Of a stretch of 64,000 nt of DNA, positions 18,814-26,904 are shown piece after piece. Each line of letters begins with the position of its first letter. Position 1 is the first letter of the stretch. Below the pieces are notes generated by a model. It was not told the DNA's origin. It saw nothing but the letters and a program-made list of their open reading frames with translations, and did no database searches. A program made the position numbers and the translations under genes. The stretch is from the NCBI RefSeq assembly GCF_008369935.1, contig NZ_VTUZ01000045.1, positions 1 through 64,000 of the forward strand, written 5' to 3'. The DNA comes from Paraburkholderia panacisoli (GTDB lineage: Bacteria; Pseudomonadota; Gammaproteobacteria; Burkholderiales; Burkholderiaceae).

Positions 18814-19827
18814 ATGAAGCACCGCATGTCCGCACGCTCATGCCGGTCGCCGGCCTTCATGCGCGTCGCCGCAGTCGTCAAGACTGCGGTGCGCGCCGCC
18901 GCGTCAGGGTGCGCGCTGTCGTCACGCGGACTGCTGAGCTGCGCGCTGCTTGCCGGCGCCGCCATCGTCGCGGCGCCAGCGGCGTTCGCACAGAACGACG
19001 ACACCCCGCCCCCGCTCGATGCCGCGAGCGCCGTCAAGGCGCCGACCACGCCGCCCGCGCAGGTCGGCAAGCTCACGCTGGATCAGCAGGTCAAATGGCT
19101 GCGCGCCGCGCAACGCAGCGGCACGCTGGAAAAACTCGCCGACGCGCAGCTGGTCGCGCTGTTCCAGTCGCTCGATCCGCTCGCGCTGCCGCGCTACATC
19201 AAGGAAGGGCCGACCGGCTACGCATCGTACGAGTTCACCATGCTGCGCTCGGAGCGCATTCACGGCCAGTGGCCCGACAAGCCCGATCACATGCTGGTTC
19301 GGCTCGCGCATGACCCGCTGCGGATCTACGCGAAGTGGCTGCCCGACGGCGCGCGCGCGGGCCAGGAAATCATCTACGACGAGTCCAGACGGACCGACGA
19401 AATGTACGGCCACCTGGGCGGGCTGATGAATGTGATGCCGTTGTGGACCGCGCTGAACGGTGCGCTCGCGCGCTCGCAATCGAACCACGACGTGCGCGAT
19501 CTGGGCACCGAGTACATCGCGAGTCAGTACCTCAGCGAGGGCAAGAAATTCATCGAGGCCGGCTTGCCGCGCTCGACCCAGGTGGAAGTCAAGACGATCG
19601 ACGGCGTGCGCGTGGTGGCCTTCACGTTCGAAACGCCGACCGGCCAGCCGCAGTTCTACGCGAAGAAGGAAACGCTCGGGCTCGATCTGCGGCATCCGTA
19701 CTTCCGCAGCGTCGAGTCTTATGACAACGACGGCAAGCTGTTCGAGCGGATCGTGTTCGAAACCATCACGCCGAAGACTTTCGACGACGCCACCTTCGAT
19801 CCGAAGAACAAGGCGTACAACTTCTAG
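18814..19827 (+). CDS. exported DUF1571 protein
   Basis: 337 residues. A long signal peptide (hydrophobic LLSCALLAGAAIVAAPAAFA with an Ala-x-Ala site near residue 60) leads into a mature domain of the DUF1571 type, with FTMLRSERIHGQWPDKPDH, RIYAKWLPDGARAGQEIIYD and FYAKKETLGLDLRHPYFRS. It is probably periplasmic or outer-membrane associated, related in outline to lipoprotein-carrier-like folds; no reaction is known. CCGGAGGCCCG precedes ATG 18814. It follows fadD by about 60 bases and may belong to the same transcript. Its stop overlaps tail-to-tail with the minus-strand gene: the same CTAG supplies both TAG stops. Confidence 0.8.
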   Translation: MKHRMSARSCRSPAFMRVAAVVKTAVRAAASGCALSSRGLLSCALLAGAAIVAAPAAFAQNDDTPPPLDAASAVKAPTTPPAQVGKLTLDQQVKWLRAAQRSGTLEKLADAQLVALFQSLDPLALPRYIKEGPTGYASYEFTMLRSERIHGQWPDKPDHMLVRLAHDPLRIYAKWLPDGARAGQEIIYDESRRTDEMYGHLGGLMNVMPLWTALNGALARSQSNHDVRDLGTEYIASQYLSEGKKFIEAGLPRSTQVEVKTIDGVRVVAFTFETPTGQPQFYAKKETLGLDLRHPYFRSVESYDNDGKLFERIVFETITPKTFDDATFDPKNKAYNF

Positions 19828-20273
19828 CTTCCACTGTGCTCGTCGCGTGAAAGGCGCGGCGTGAACGCGAAGACGACGTGCGCCTGTTGCGCAGTTGAGC
19901 CCGTGCCCGGCTCGTGGCTGTGTGCGACCCGCAGATGCCCCGTGCGGGTGACAAGTTCGCCGAGCACGAAGTAGTCGGATGCGCGCGTGATGCCGATCAG
20001 CGCAGGTGGGGCCGGCGCGGCAGTGGGGCCGGATTGCCGGCCGAGAAGCGGCGCGAGCGTCGTGTACCACAGTGCGCCGATGTCGCCACCGGTTTCGAAC
20101 GTCGGCAGCTTCAGTTGCGCGGCATAGCGCGCGAACGACGGCCCGCCAGCGAGCGTCGAATCGACGACCGCGAGCGTGCCGTCACGCGTTGCCGCGCGTG
20201 CGAACCACGGCCACACGCCGCTTGCCACGGTGGACCACCATGCTCCAGTCATCATGAAAGTGCGTCGGTCCAT
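19824..20273 (-). CDS. Tat-exported hypothetical protein
   Basis: 149 residues beginning MDRRTFMMTGAWW, a twin-arginine-like signal, with cleavage likely after FARAA at about residue 28. The mature part (VVDSTLAGGPSFARYA, ALWYTTLAPLL, DYFVLGELVTRTG, VVFAFTPR) matches no family I know and has no heme or metal motif. AGGAGTCATCC precedes ATG 20273. It is the last gene of the minus-strand unit headed by the ECF sigma factor and lies 46 bases after the flavoprotein gene, so it may assist that enzyme. A folded, cofactor-containing cargo would explain Tat export, but that is speculation. Confidence 0.75.
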   Translation of the reverse strand: MDRRTFMMTGAWWSTVASGVWPWFARAATRDGTLAVVDSTLAGGPSFARYAAQLKLPTFETGGDIGALWYTTLAPLLGRQSGPTAAPAPPALIGITRASDYFVLGELVTRTGHLRVAHSHEPGTGSTAQQAHVVFAFTPRLSRDEHSGS

Positions 20274-20319
20274 GGATGACTCCTGTCGCTATCGAGCGAA
20301 GCGCGCGCGTTGCCCGCGT

Positions 20320-21897
20320 TCACGTGTACCCGCGCCGGTCGCGCCACGCCGCCGGCCAGATGCCCTGCTTGCCCGGCGCGAGAATGCCGTTCGGGTCGAG
20401 CGCGTCCTTGATCGTTTCCGACAGCCGCAGCAACGCGCCATCGTTGAAGCTGTACTGAGCCGCCGCAAAATCCATGTACGCGAGATGCGCGCGATACTCG
20501 CCGTACCCCGCCGCGCGCGCATCGCTCATCAGCGAACGCAGCAACGCGCCGGCCTGCTCGACCTGGTCCGCGTCGTCGCGGTCGAAGATCGCCGCGAAGA
20601 TGTGATGCAGATGACGCTCGCCCGCCGTGAATCCCCCGTAGTAATCGAAGCCGTATTCCGCCGCGCGCGTCTTGACCATCGTGTATTGGCGCAACGCGTC
20701 GCGCCCGGTCGCCGGACACACCGGCGCGAAGTCCACGTGAGCGCCCGCGCCGCCGCGCCAGTCGAGCATACGAAACGCGCTCATCGCGGGAATGCCGGCG
20801 AGGTTGCGGTCGCCGCCGCCGGTGGGCTGCGCATCGCCCGCATAACGCGCGGCGAAAAACCGCGCCTGCGGCACGCGGGCGAACGCGCGCTGCACGATCG
20901 CATGGCGTGCGTCGATCAGTTCGGGCGTGCCGTAGAGCGCGAAATGCAGATTCCAGCGCCCGACGTTCAGCTTGTCGAGCATCGCGACGACCGCGCTTTC
21001 CGGCATCGCACCCGGGCCCTCATACCACTGCCTGCGGGCCGACAAACCCGCCGCGCGGCGCAAGCCGCCTTCGATCACCGCGCGGTTGCGGATCGTTTCG
21101 TCGAGCCGCAATGGCCGCAGAATGTCGACGATCGCCTCGAGATCGGCCTCGTGGCGAAACTGGACTTCGCCGAGCAGATACGCGGGCGGCGCGGGCATCA
21201 GCCAAACCCCCAGCTTGGTGACGATGCCGTAATTCGACTGCATGAACATCGCATCGAACGAGGGGCCGTAGCCCGGCTGATACAGCTGCCATGCGGTGCC
21301 GATCTCGATGCCGCCCATGCCGGTGCGCAGCACGTCGCCGTTGGCGAGCACCACTTCCATCCCGCACTGCGTCGCCGCATGATCGCCGTACGCGGTGTAG
21401 CCGAAGCCGCGTTCGAGCGTGTTGCCGACCACGCTGCCCCAGCCGGCCGCGGGCGGATCGACCCACAGCTTGTAGCCCTTGTCGCGCAGATGCGCATACA
21501 GATCGAAGTAGCTGACGCCCGGTTCGACCAGCGCGTACGCGAGCGTCTCGTTGACCTCGATGATGCGGTTCATCCGCTGCAGATCGAGCACGACCGATCC
21601 CGCGAGACGCGGCGCGGCGCCGCCGTACGCGAAGTTGCGGCCGGTCGAGACGGTCCACAACGGAATCCGGTATTGATTGGCGACGCGCAGCACCGCGCGA
21701 ATCTCGTCGACCGATGCGGGCAGCAGCGCAGCGCTCGCTGAAAACGCCTCGCGCTCGCCCGGCGCGAATGGATCGAGATAGGCGGTGAGCCCTGTCGTCG
21801 AAGTCACCACGTGCGCATCGCCGACAATCGCCCGCCATGCGGCGAGCGCGCGATCGAATTGCGCGGCGGAGAGTTTGGGCGGGACGCTCAAGGGCAA
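20320..21897 (-). CDS. FAD-linked oxidoreductase, 4-cresol dehydrogenase / VAO type
   Basis: About 525 residues, matching the flavoprotein subunit of p-cresol methylhydroxylase (PchF) and related eugenol/vanillyl-alcohol oxidases. The FAD-binding block reads PLWTVSTGRNFAYGGAAP, then VVLDLQRMNRIIEVNE and ALVEPGVSYFDLY; further on are GNTLERGFGYTAYGDH and NPNNP-like DALDPNGILAPGKQGIWP at the C-terminus. These enzymes oxidise p-alkylphenols. TTG 21897 is chosen as start because GGAGGA lies 7 bases upstream and no ATG or GTG fits. No PchC-type cytochrome c gene is next to it, so the electron acceptor may be oxygen or an unlinked cytochrome. It lies in a unit with an ECF sigma/anti-sigma pair. Confidence 0.85.
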   Translation of the reverse strand: MPLSVPPKLSAAQFDRALAAWRAIVGDAHVVTSTTGLTAYLDPFAPGEREAFSASAALLPASVDEIRAVLRVANQYRIPLWTVSTGRNFAYGGAAPRLAGSVVLDLQRMNRIIEVNETLAYALVEPGVSYFDLYAHLRDKGYKLWVDPPAAGWGSVVGNTLERGFGYTAYGDHAATQCGMEVVLANGDVLRTGMGGIEIGTAWQLYQPGYGPSFDAMFMQSNYGIVTKLGVWLMPAPPAYLLGEVQFRHEADLEAIVDILRPLRLDETIRNRAVIEGGLRRAAGLSARRQWYEGPGAMPESAVVAMLDKLNVGRWNLHFALYGTPELIDARHAIVQRAFARVPQARFFAARYAGDAQPTGGGDRNLAGIPAMSAFRMLDWRGGAGAHVDFAPVCPATGRDALRQYTMVKTRAAEYGFDYYGGFTAGERHLHHIFAAIFDRDDADQVEQAGALLRSLMSDARAAGYGEYRAHLAYMDFAAAQYSFNDGALLRLSETIKDALDPNGILAPGKQGIWPAAWRDRRGYT

Positions 21898-21989
21898 TGA
21901 ATATTCCTCCGGCGGGATGAAAGACGCGGCGGTGTATGAGCCTGTGTATTTTGCGCTTATGCGTTCCCGTGGCTCCGTGCGGTCGCCCG

Positions 21990-22859
21990 CTACTGCCACG
22001 CTTCCGGCTTGCCGCCGAGCGCGCTGCACACGTCGATCGCGATCGAGCGCAGCTTGCCTTCCGCGATCGACCCGGACAACGCATAGCCCAAGCGGTCGCT
22101 GACCCAGTAGAAGGTGCGCCGGTTGCCGTCGCGGAACAGGCGGAACGCGGTTTCGTCGCGCGCAATACCGGTGACGTACAACGTGAGGCGCTCGCCGGCG
22201 GTATTCTCGTACATGAATTGCGCGGCCGGTCCGGCCTCGCCGGGCAACAGCCTTCCACCCACCAGCGAGTAGCCATATTCCTGCAACGACGGCACCGACA
22301 GAGGACGGTTCAGCCGCTTGGACAGCCAGTTGATCAGATGCTCTTCTTCGCTCGCGGCGACTTCCACCGGATGACGCCGCTCCGGCGTGTACACCGCGTA
22401 GGCGATGTCCGCGCGCTGCGCGAAGCTCGGCGGCTGGCTGCCCGCGCCCCATGCCCCGTCCCACTTGCCGCCCGTCAGGCGCGGCGCGAGCGGACCCACC
22501 GCCAGCGCAAGCCCCGCGCCGACCGCGAGCCAGCACGCGGCGAGGCCCGCGCGCTGCCACCACGGCGGGCTGCGGCGCACCACGATGAACGCGGGTTCGT
22601 CTGCGGCGTCGCGTTCGGGGTCGTCGTGACGCGCGTCGAACTCAGCGCGCGCGCTGCGCTGCGGCGCGCCGCACAGCGCGCGCAGCGCGGCTTTCTGCGC
22701 ACGCCACGCGGCCACCCGTGCGGCGGCCTGCGGATGCTGCTCCAGTTGCGCCTCTATCGCGGCGTGCTGCGCATGCGGCAGTTCGCCGTCCACAAACGCC
22801 GACAGCGCTCGCAGATCGAGCCCTTCGGGCAAGCTGGAATCGTAGTCGTCGTTATTCAT
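21990..22859 (-). CDS. anti-sigma factor (membrane-bound)
   Basis: 289 residues. The N-terminal part (LRALSAFVDGELPHAQHAA) has the anti-sigma domain pattern, a single membrane helix follows at about residues 105-125 (WWQRAGLAACWLAVGAGLAL), and the rest is a periplasmic domain with SLQEYGYSLVGGRLLPG and MYENTAGERLTLYV. The Hx3Cx2C zinc motif of ZAS-type anti-sigmas is absent, so it is probably not a thiol redox sensor. It overlaps the sigma gene by 4 bases (ATGA), which fits stoichiometric co-translation. It should hold the ECF sigma factor inactive until an envelope signal arrives. Confidence 0.85.
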   Translation of the reverse strand: MNNDDYDSSLPEGLDLRALSAFVDGELPHAQHAAIEAQLEQHPQAAARVAAWRAQKAALRALCGAPQRSARAEFDARHDDPERDAADEPAFIVVRRSPPWWQRAGLAACWLAVGAGLALAVGPLAPRLTGGKWDGAWGAGSQPPSFAQRADIAYAVYTPERRHPVEVAASEEEHLINWLSKRLNRPLSVPSLQEYGYSLVGGRLLPGEAGPAAQFMYENTAGERLTLYVTGIARDETAFRLFRDGNRRTFYWVSDRLGYALSGSIAEGKLRSIAIDVCSALGGKPEAWQ

Positions 22860-23401
22860 TTCTGGTTTCTCACCACTTTCAACGGCGGAGACTTGCGCGT
22901 TGAGCCTTGGGTTGGCCCATGCGCCGGCCCCTCCGTCAGCAGCACGCGCATATGCTCACGCGCGCGCGACAGCCGCGACATCACCGTGCCTATCGGCACA
23001 CCGAGCGCCTTTGACGCTTCCTGATAAGACAGCTCTTCCACGCAGACGAGCAGCAGCACTTCACGCTGCTCGACCGGCAGACAGTACAACGCGCGCTGCA
23101 AGTCGCGCAGCATCAGACCGTCGACTTCGGCTTGCGGCGCTTCGAGATTGCGCCACGGCGCGCTTTCGTCGTCGACGGCGATTTCGCGGCGGCCGCGCAG
23201 CTGATCGATATAAAGGTGCCGCAGGATCGTCAGAAGCCACGCCCGCAAATTGCTGTCGGGCCGGAACGCCGACCAGCGCGCGAGTGCACGCTCCGCCGTA
23301 TCCTGCACGAGATCGTCGGCCCACGCCCGGTCGCCCGTCAGCGCGCGCGCATAGCGCCGCAACTGCGGGAGCCACGCGATCACATCCGCTTCGAAGCTCA
23401 C
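22856..23401 (-). CDS. ECF-family RNA polymerase sigma factor
   Basis: 181 residues with only sigma regions 2 and 4. Region 2 includes LRRYARALTGDRAWADDLVQ and LRAWLLTILRHLYIDQLR; region 4 includes LPVEQREVLLLVCVEELSY and ALGVPIGTVMSRLSRARE. It directs transcription of a small regulon and is controlled by the anti-sigma factor encoded next. It begins 15 bases after the mini-lipoprotein gene. The downstream flavoprotein and Tat protein are candidate targets by operon membership. Confidence 0.92.
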   Translation of the reverse strand: MSFEADVIAWLPQLRRYARALTGDRAWADDLVQDTAERALARWSAFRPDSNLRAWLLTILRHLYIDQLRGRREIAVDDESAPWRNLEAPQAEVDGLMLRDLQRALYCLPVEQREVLLLVCVEELSYQEASKALGVPIGTVMSRLSRAREHMRVLLTEGPAHGPTQGSTRKSPPLKVVRNQK

Positions 23402-23416
23402 CTTGCGAGCGGAAAC

Positions 23417-23560
23417 TCAGTAGCCACCACCGCCACTACTGGTGCCGCTGGTACCTGACGCGCCGCTGTCGGTCGCGGACGTGCAACCGCCCGTTGCGAG
23501 CGACCCGAGCGCAAGCGCGAGCAACACGAAGACGGCGGACAGGATACGGGATGCTTTCAT
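23417..23560 (-). CDS. mini-lipoprotein (47 aa)
   Basis: MKASRILSAVFVLLALALGS is a clear signal peptide ending in a lipobox-like ATGGC, followed by only about 20 Ser/Gly/Thr residues to the C-terminal Y. AAGGAGA precedes ATG 23560. The protein could be an outer-membrane or inner-membrane lipopeptide. It is the first gene of the ECF sigma unit and might act in the signal input, though its tiny low-complexity mature part gives no function. Confidence 0.7.
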   Translation of the reverse strand: MKASRILSAVFVLLALALGSLATGGCTSATDSGASGTSGTSSGGGGY

Positions 23561-23924
23561 GGCGAATCTCCTTTGGCGTGCGCTGGCTGGCCAGCGCCCC
23601 GATCGGCCGCGTGCGGAATTGCAGGGCGGCCATGTATGACTTAACGCGAGCGCAGCGCGATTTATTCCCAGCAAAGGGCTTGCACCTATCCTTTTCCGCC
23701 ATCCGCGCCGGGAACGCCTGGGGAATGCGTGGATGATGCCCGCGGCGATGCGGAAGAAACCGCCATAGCCCAGCAGATTCGTAACTCAACGTTACAGCCA
23801 ATAGTTATCAGATGCTTATGCGCTCACAAGCCGTTATAGTGGACGCAGTTCGGGCCGCCGACTCGTTCCGCCCCACACAGGGTAGAATTGCGGCGAACCA
23901 CCGTCTTTTTAACCTGAATTGTCC
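23561..23924. promoter_or_regulatory. intergenic between ECF unit and hfq-like gene
   Basis: About 360 bases without a gene between divergently read genes. They hold the GTAAC inverted repeat at 23781-23795 and a TATAGT element at 23835 that could be the -10 box for the hfq-like gene, although its -35 match is poor. Confidence 0.4.
23781..23795. promoter_or_regulatory. GTAAC inverted repeat
   Basis: GTAACTCAACGTTAC is a 5-bp inverted repeat with a 5-base spacer. On the minus strand it presents TGTAACG, resembling the AAC-containing -35 of ECF promoters, about 220 bases upstream of the mini-lipoprotein gene. No -10 at the usual distance was recognised, so the assignment is weak. Confidence 0.25.
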
Positions 23925-24458
23925 ATGGCATCCGCAGAATCGCACCCGCAAAACGATTTCATGAACGCTGCGCGCAAAGAACGAAAGCGCGTCGAGATCT
24001 ATCTCGTCAACGGCATTCGCCTGACGGGGTGCATCGAATCGTTCGATCAATACCTGGTGATGCTGCGCACACCTGTGGGTCTGCAAGGCATCTACAAGCG
24101 CGCGATCTCCACGATCCAGCTCGACACCGGCACACGTCCGGCGCCGCGCGCCGGGCGGCCGGCGCATGGCGAGCACAACACGCGTGGCCCGCACGGCTCG
24201 CGTGAACCGCGCGACCATCGTGAGCCGCGCGAACCGCGTGAACCGCGCGAGTCGTACGGGGCGTCGTCCACGGAGCGCTCATCGTCCGAGCGCGGCAGCG
24301 GCACGTCCGACGGCCCGGTGGTCGTCACGCGCCGCCGGCGTCTGTTCGGCACGGGCGGCGACGGCAACCACGGCGGCGGCAATCATGGCGGCAGCAATCA
24401 TGGCGGCAGCGGCAGCGGCAGCCCCGGCAACAACAGTGGCAACAACGGCAACGAATAA
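23925..24458 (+). CDS. hfq2: Hfq-like RNA chaperone with long repetitive C-terminal tail
   Basis: 177 residues against about 80 for ordinary Hfq. The Sm core occupies residues 9-65: NDFMNAARKERKRVEIYLVNG, then IRLTGCIESFDQYLVML and IYKRAISTIQLD. The usual Y-K-H motif in the proximal pore is Y-K-R (residues 57-59), and the loop before it has one extra residue. The tail contains an Arg-Glu-Pro repeat (about 93-109), a basic patch (TRRRRLFG) and Asn-His-Gly-Gly repeats (about 148-161) ending in Asn/Gly-rich sequence. Burkholderia cenocepacia is known to have such a second, longer Hfq. It binds sRNA and mRNA; the tail may add RNA or condensate behaviour. ATG 23925 is chosen over the upstream TTG. 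Confidence 0.88.
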   Translation: MASAESHPQNDFMNAARKERKRVEIYLVNGIRLTGCIESFDQYLVMLRTPVGLQGIYKRAISTIQLDTGTRPAPRAGRPAHGEHNTRGPHGSREPRDHREPREPREPRESYGASSTERSSSERGSGTSDGPVVVTRRRRLFGTGGDGNHGGGNHGGSNHGGSGSGSPGNNSGNNGNE

Positions 24459-25025
24459 GCGGCCGGCGCGGCGCTCGGCTATGCCACCGGCTGGCCGAGA
24501 CGCTGCAAGATCTTCTCCAGTTGCATCACCGCTGCTTCCTCAGCTCGAATCCCCCTTTGACCGCCAACTCGCGGCGCCGTCAGTAGTCGGCATTCAGCGT
24601 GCGCAGCGCCGGTTACCTCGTTACCCACTCCGGATGTCCCCCAGTTCTGCTTCCACGACGTGCTACGCGATCACGCGCTGGGCGCGGTGGTTTGTTCCGG
24701 TCCATGTTGTTTTCGCTGCCTCGTGATTGGCTAGTGCTGTTGCGCTCTCTCCCGAGCGAGGCGCTGCCGGTTCGTGCGATGCGGTCTGCTGCGGCTTGCG
24801 GCGGCTTTTGCGTTCCGCTTCGCTGCCTGGCGGCACACGGAAAACGACGCGACGGCGTGCGAATTCAACGGATGCTGTGGCATTGGATGCTGGCTGACGC
24901 TCGCGTCATGCTGGCGGCCTCGAAAGGCGACATTTGCGATGCACGCTTGAGCCATTCGGCCGACACTCGGCGAGGTCCGCCATGCGCTATGCTGAATAGT
25001 CGACTCTCTTTTAGCGGAGCAAGTC
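24459..25025. other. intergenic, no gene recognised
   Basis: About 570 bases between the hfq-like gene and a small gene. Frames on both strands have no ribosome binding sites or motifs. Codon-like bias is weak, and I see no repeats or terminator of note. Confidence 0.4.
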
Positions 25026-25235
25026 ATGACCAGCAAGAAGCCCCCCATATCTCAGCCCGGCATGCAGCCTGGCATCAAGTCCGCGGCGGCGCGGCCGTCG
25101 GCTGAATCCGACGATAGCCGTCTCGACGAGGCACTGGCGGAAAGCTTCCCCGCCAGCGACCCGATTGCCGTCGATTTGACAGATCCCCATGCGCCGGTTA
25201 AGGCAGCGTCCCCAGAGGGAAAGAAGCGGCGTTAG
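25026..25235 (+). CDS. small conserved protein with ESFPASDP motif
   Basis: 69 residues, hydrophilic, with the central block DDSRLDEALAESFPASDPIA. Short proteins with an RLDEALxESFPASDP core occur widely in proteobacteria and have no established role. There is no signal peptide. GCGGAGCAAGTC precedes ATG 25026, a good ribosome binding site. It is monocistronic. Confidence 0.75.
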   Translation: MTSKKPPISQPGMQPGIKSAAARPSAESDDSRLDEALAESFPASDPIAVDLTDPHAPVKAASPEGKKRR

Positions 25236-25633
25236 CGCAGGTGTTGGCGGCTGGTTTCGCCACTATGTGGGGCCACGCGAACGAGTTTGGAAATCGGAGA
25301 ATGGTGGCCGCCACCGCTCGCGCGGAACATGCGGCGTTGGAGCGGAAAGCCGGCGCGCGCGATGGCGATGCACCTGGCCGCGAGAGCATCCGGCTTGCGG
25401 GGCAAACGTGGGCAGGCGAAAGCAGACAACACGGCGAAGATCGCTGATCAAGGCCGCCGGCCAGATAGCGATGTTGGCAGCGAATGTGATCAGCACCAGC
25501 GTGGGCGGCAAAGGCACTACGGCATCAGCATGGCCACAACCGTCATGCCCAGCAACCACCGCACGCTGTCAGTAAGTCAGCCGGAGCTTCCCCGTTCCGC
25601 CCTCCCCGCCAGACGAACCACAAGCCATCGCAC
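25236..25633. other. intergenic, no gene recognised
   Basis: About 400 bases between the converging 3' ends of the small ESFPASDP gene and the DUF2968 gene. No terminator-grade hairpin or credible coding frame was found. Confidence 0.4.
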
Positions 25634-26368
25634 TCAATGCGAAGGCAGGCCGCTCTCCAGTTGACGCTGAAGCTCGCGCACCTGGCGCTGCGCGACGCGC
25701 AACTGGTCCTGCGCGGCAAGCTTCTGTTGAGCCAGCGCCGTGGTTTCGGCGCGCTTCTCCTGCTGCTGGGTCGCAACGATGCTCTGCTGCTGCCGCGCGA
25801 CATCGAGGTCGGCCTGCAAGCGGTTCGCGCGGTCCTGCGACAACGCGATCATCCGCTGCGTGAACGCCTTTTGCGCCTCGAGCTGCGTGCGGCGAATCTC
25901 GACATCCGACAGTTGCACCGTCTGACGCACGAAGTCCTTATAAATCATGTCGGCGCGCGCGGCGTCCTGCGTCTTGATCACGCGCCAGAAATTCTTTTGC
26001 TGGAACAGCGCGACGTAGTACGTCATTTCCTTGCCGTAAAACAGCAGACTCGCCCCGTAGCTGCCGTTGTAGGTGGTGCGCAGTTCGCTGAGATCCGACC
26101 CGTGGATCATCTGCTGCAATTCCGCCACATTGCCCGCGGCGGACTGCCGGCTTTCGTCCGGGGTCAGTGCAGTGGTCTCTGCTTGCCCGGTCTGTGCGGT
26201 CTGCGCGGTCTGTGCGGTGGTTGGCAGCGCGGTGCTCGTGCCGGGCTGGGAAACGACGCCAGCGCTTGCGTTACTGTCCTGCAGAGCCTGAGCATTCACA
26301 CCTTGCACGGCTCCCACTGCGATGAATGCGGCGAGAGCAATCCGCCGTAGTTTCAACTTTCGGTCCAT
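25634..26368 (-). CDS. exported DUF2968 protein
   Basis: 244 residues. The signal peptide (LRRIALAAFIAVGAVQGVNA) is followed by a low-complexity linker with tandem Ala-Gln-Thr repeats (about residues 53-64). The DUF2968 domain then includes ELQQMIHGSDLSELRTTYNG and ASLLFYGKEMTYYVALFQQ. The last ~90 residues are a heptad-like coiled coil rich in Gln, Arg and Leu. It is probably periplasmic. The family is largely confined to Burkholderiales and has no assigned function. Confidence 0.82.
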   Translation of the reverse strand: MDRKLKLRRIALAAFIAVGAVQGVNAQALQDSNASAGVVSQPGTSTALPTTAQTAQTAQTGQAETTALTPDESRQSAAGNVAELQQMIHGSDLSELRTTYNGSYGASLLFYGKEMTYYVALFQQKNFWRVIKTQDAARADMIYKDFVRQTVQLSDVEIRRTQLEAQKAFTQRMIALSQDRANRLQADLDVARQQQSIVATQQQEKRAETTALAQQKLAAQDQLRVAQRQVRELQRQLESGLPSH

Positions 26369-26904
26369 GTAATTCCTGCTTGAACAGTTTTTGTTTTAGT
26401 AGAAAACGGCTAATTATTACTTACTTTCGCGGGTTTCGGGCTCTTCGTCGAAAATTTGGTATCGGCGCATTTTCTTCCATGGAACCTTACGGCTGATGCC
26501 GAGATACAGCGCCGTGTGCTCGGCCATGTCTCATTTACTGCTGTCCACCAGCACTCCGGCCGCGCTCTCGGCCGGCACCGGCCCACTGGAGCACGCCAGC
26601 GCCGGCAGGCGCTGTAGCCGCGCCGCATCCCACGCGCCGATCTGGCGCACCGTCACGCCGATCCGCGCTGCCAGGTTACGCAACTCACGCACGTGCCGGG
26701 AAACCAGGTATCGGCGACCGCGTCGGCGAGCCAGTACGGCAGGTCCGGCAACGCGAACAGGCGCCCGGCGGCGATCACCTGCGCGATGAACGCCTGGAAG
26801 ATCGCCATCTTGTCCACCGAGCCGCGCTCCTCGATCGACGGAATCTTCCACTCGATCACCGGGAGCCGGCAACACCGGTCGGCGTGGAACGTGCCGTCCT
26901 CTAC
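26369..26904 (-). pseudogene. unrecognised decayed coding remnant
   Basis: No intact gene. On the minus strand, two pieces in different frames look protein-like: one at about 26653-26880 (IEWKIPSIEERGSVDK, AIFQAFIAQVIAAGRLFALP, DLPYWLADAVADTWFPG), continuing after a frame change at about 26690 into RHVRELRNLAARIGV and ending at 26531. This suggests a frameshifted gene fragment. I do not recognise the family. It abuts the broken ShlB/FhaC remnant, so both may be debris of one accessory insertion. Confidence 0.35.

Noticed and set aside
24340..24440. Short tandem repeats that could suggest a CRISPR-like or satellite array
   Set aside because: They are GGC/AAC-type codon repeats within the Hfq tail, with no spacers.
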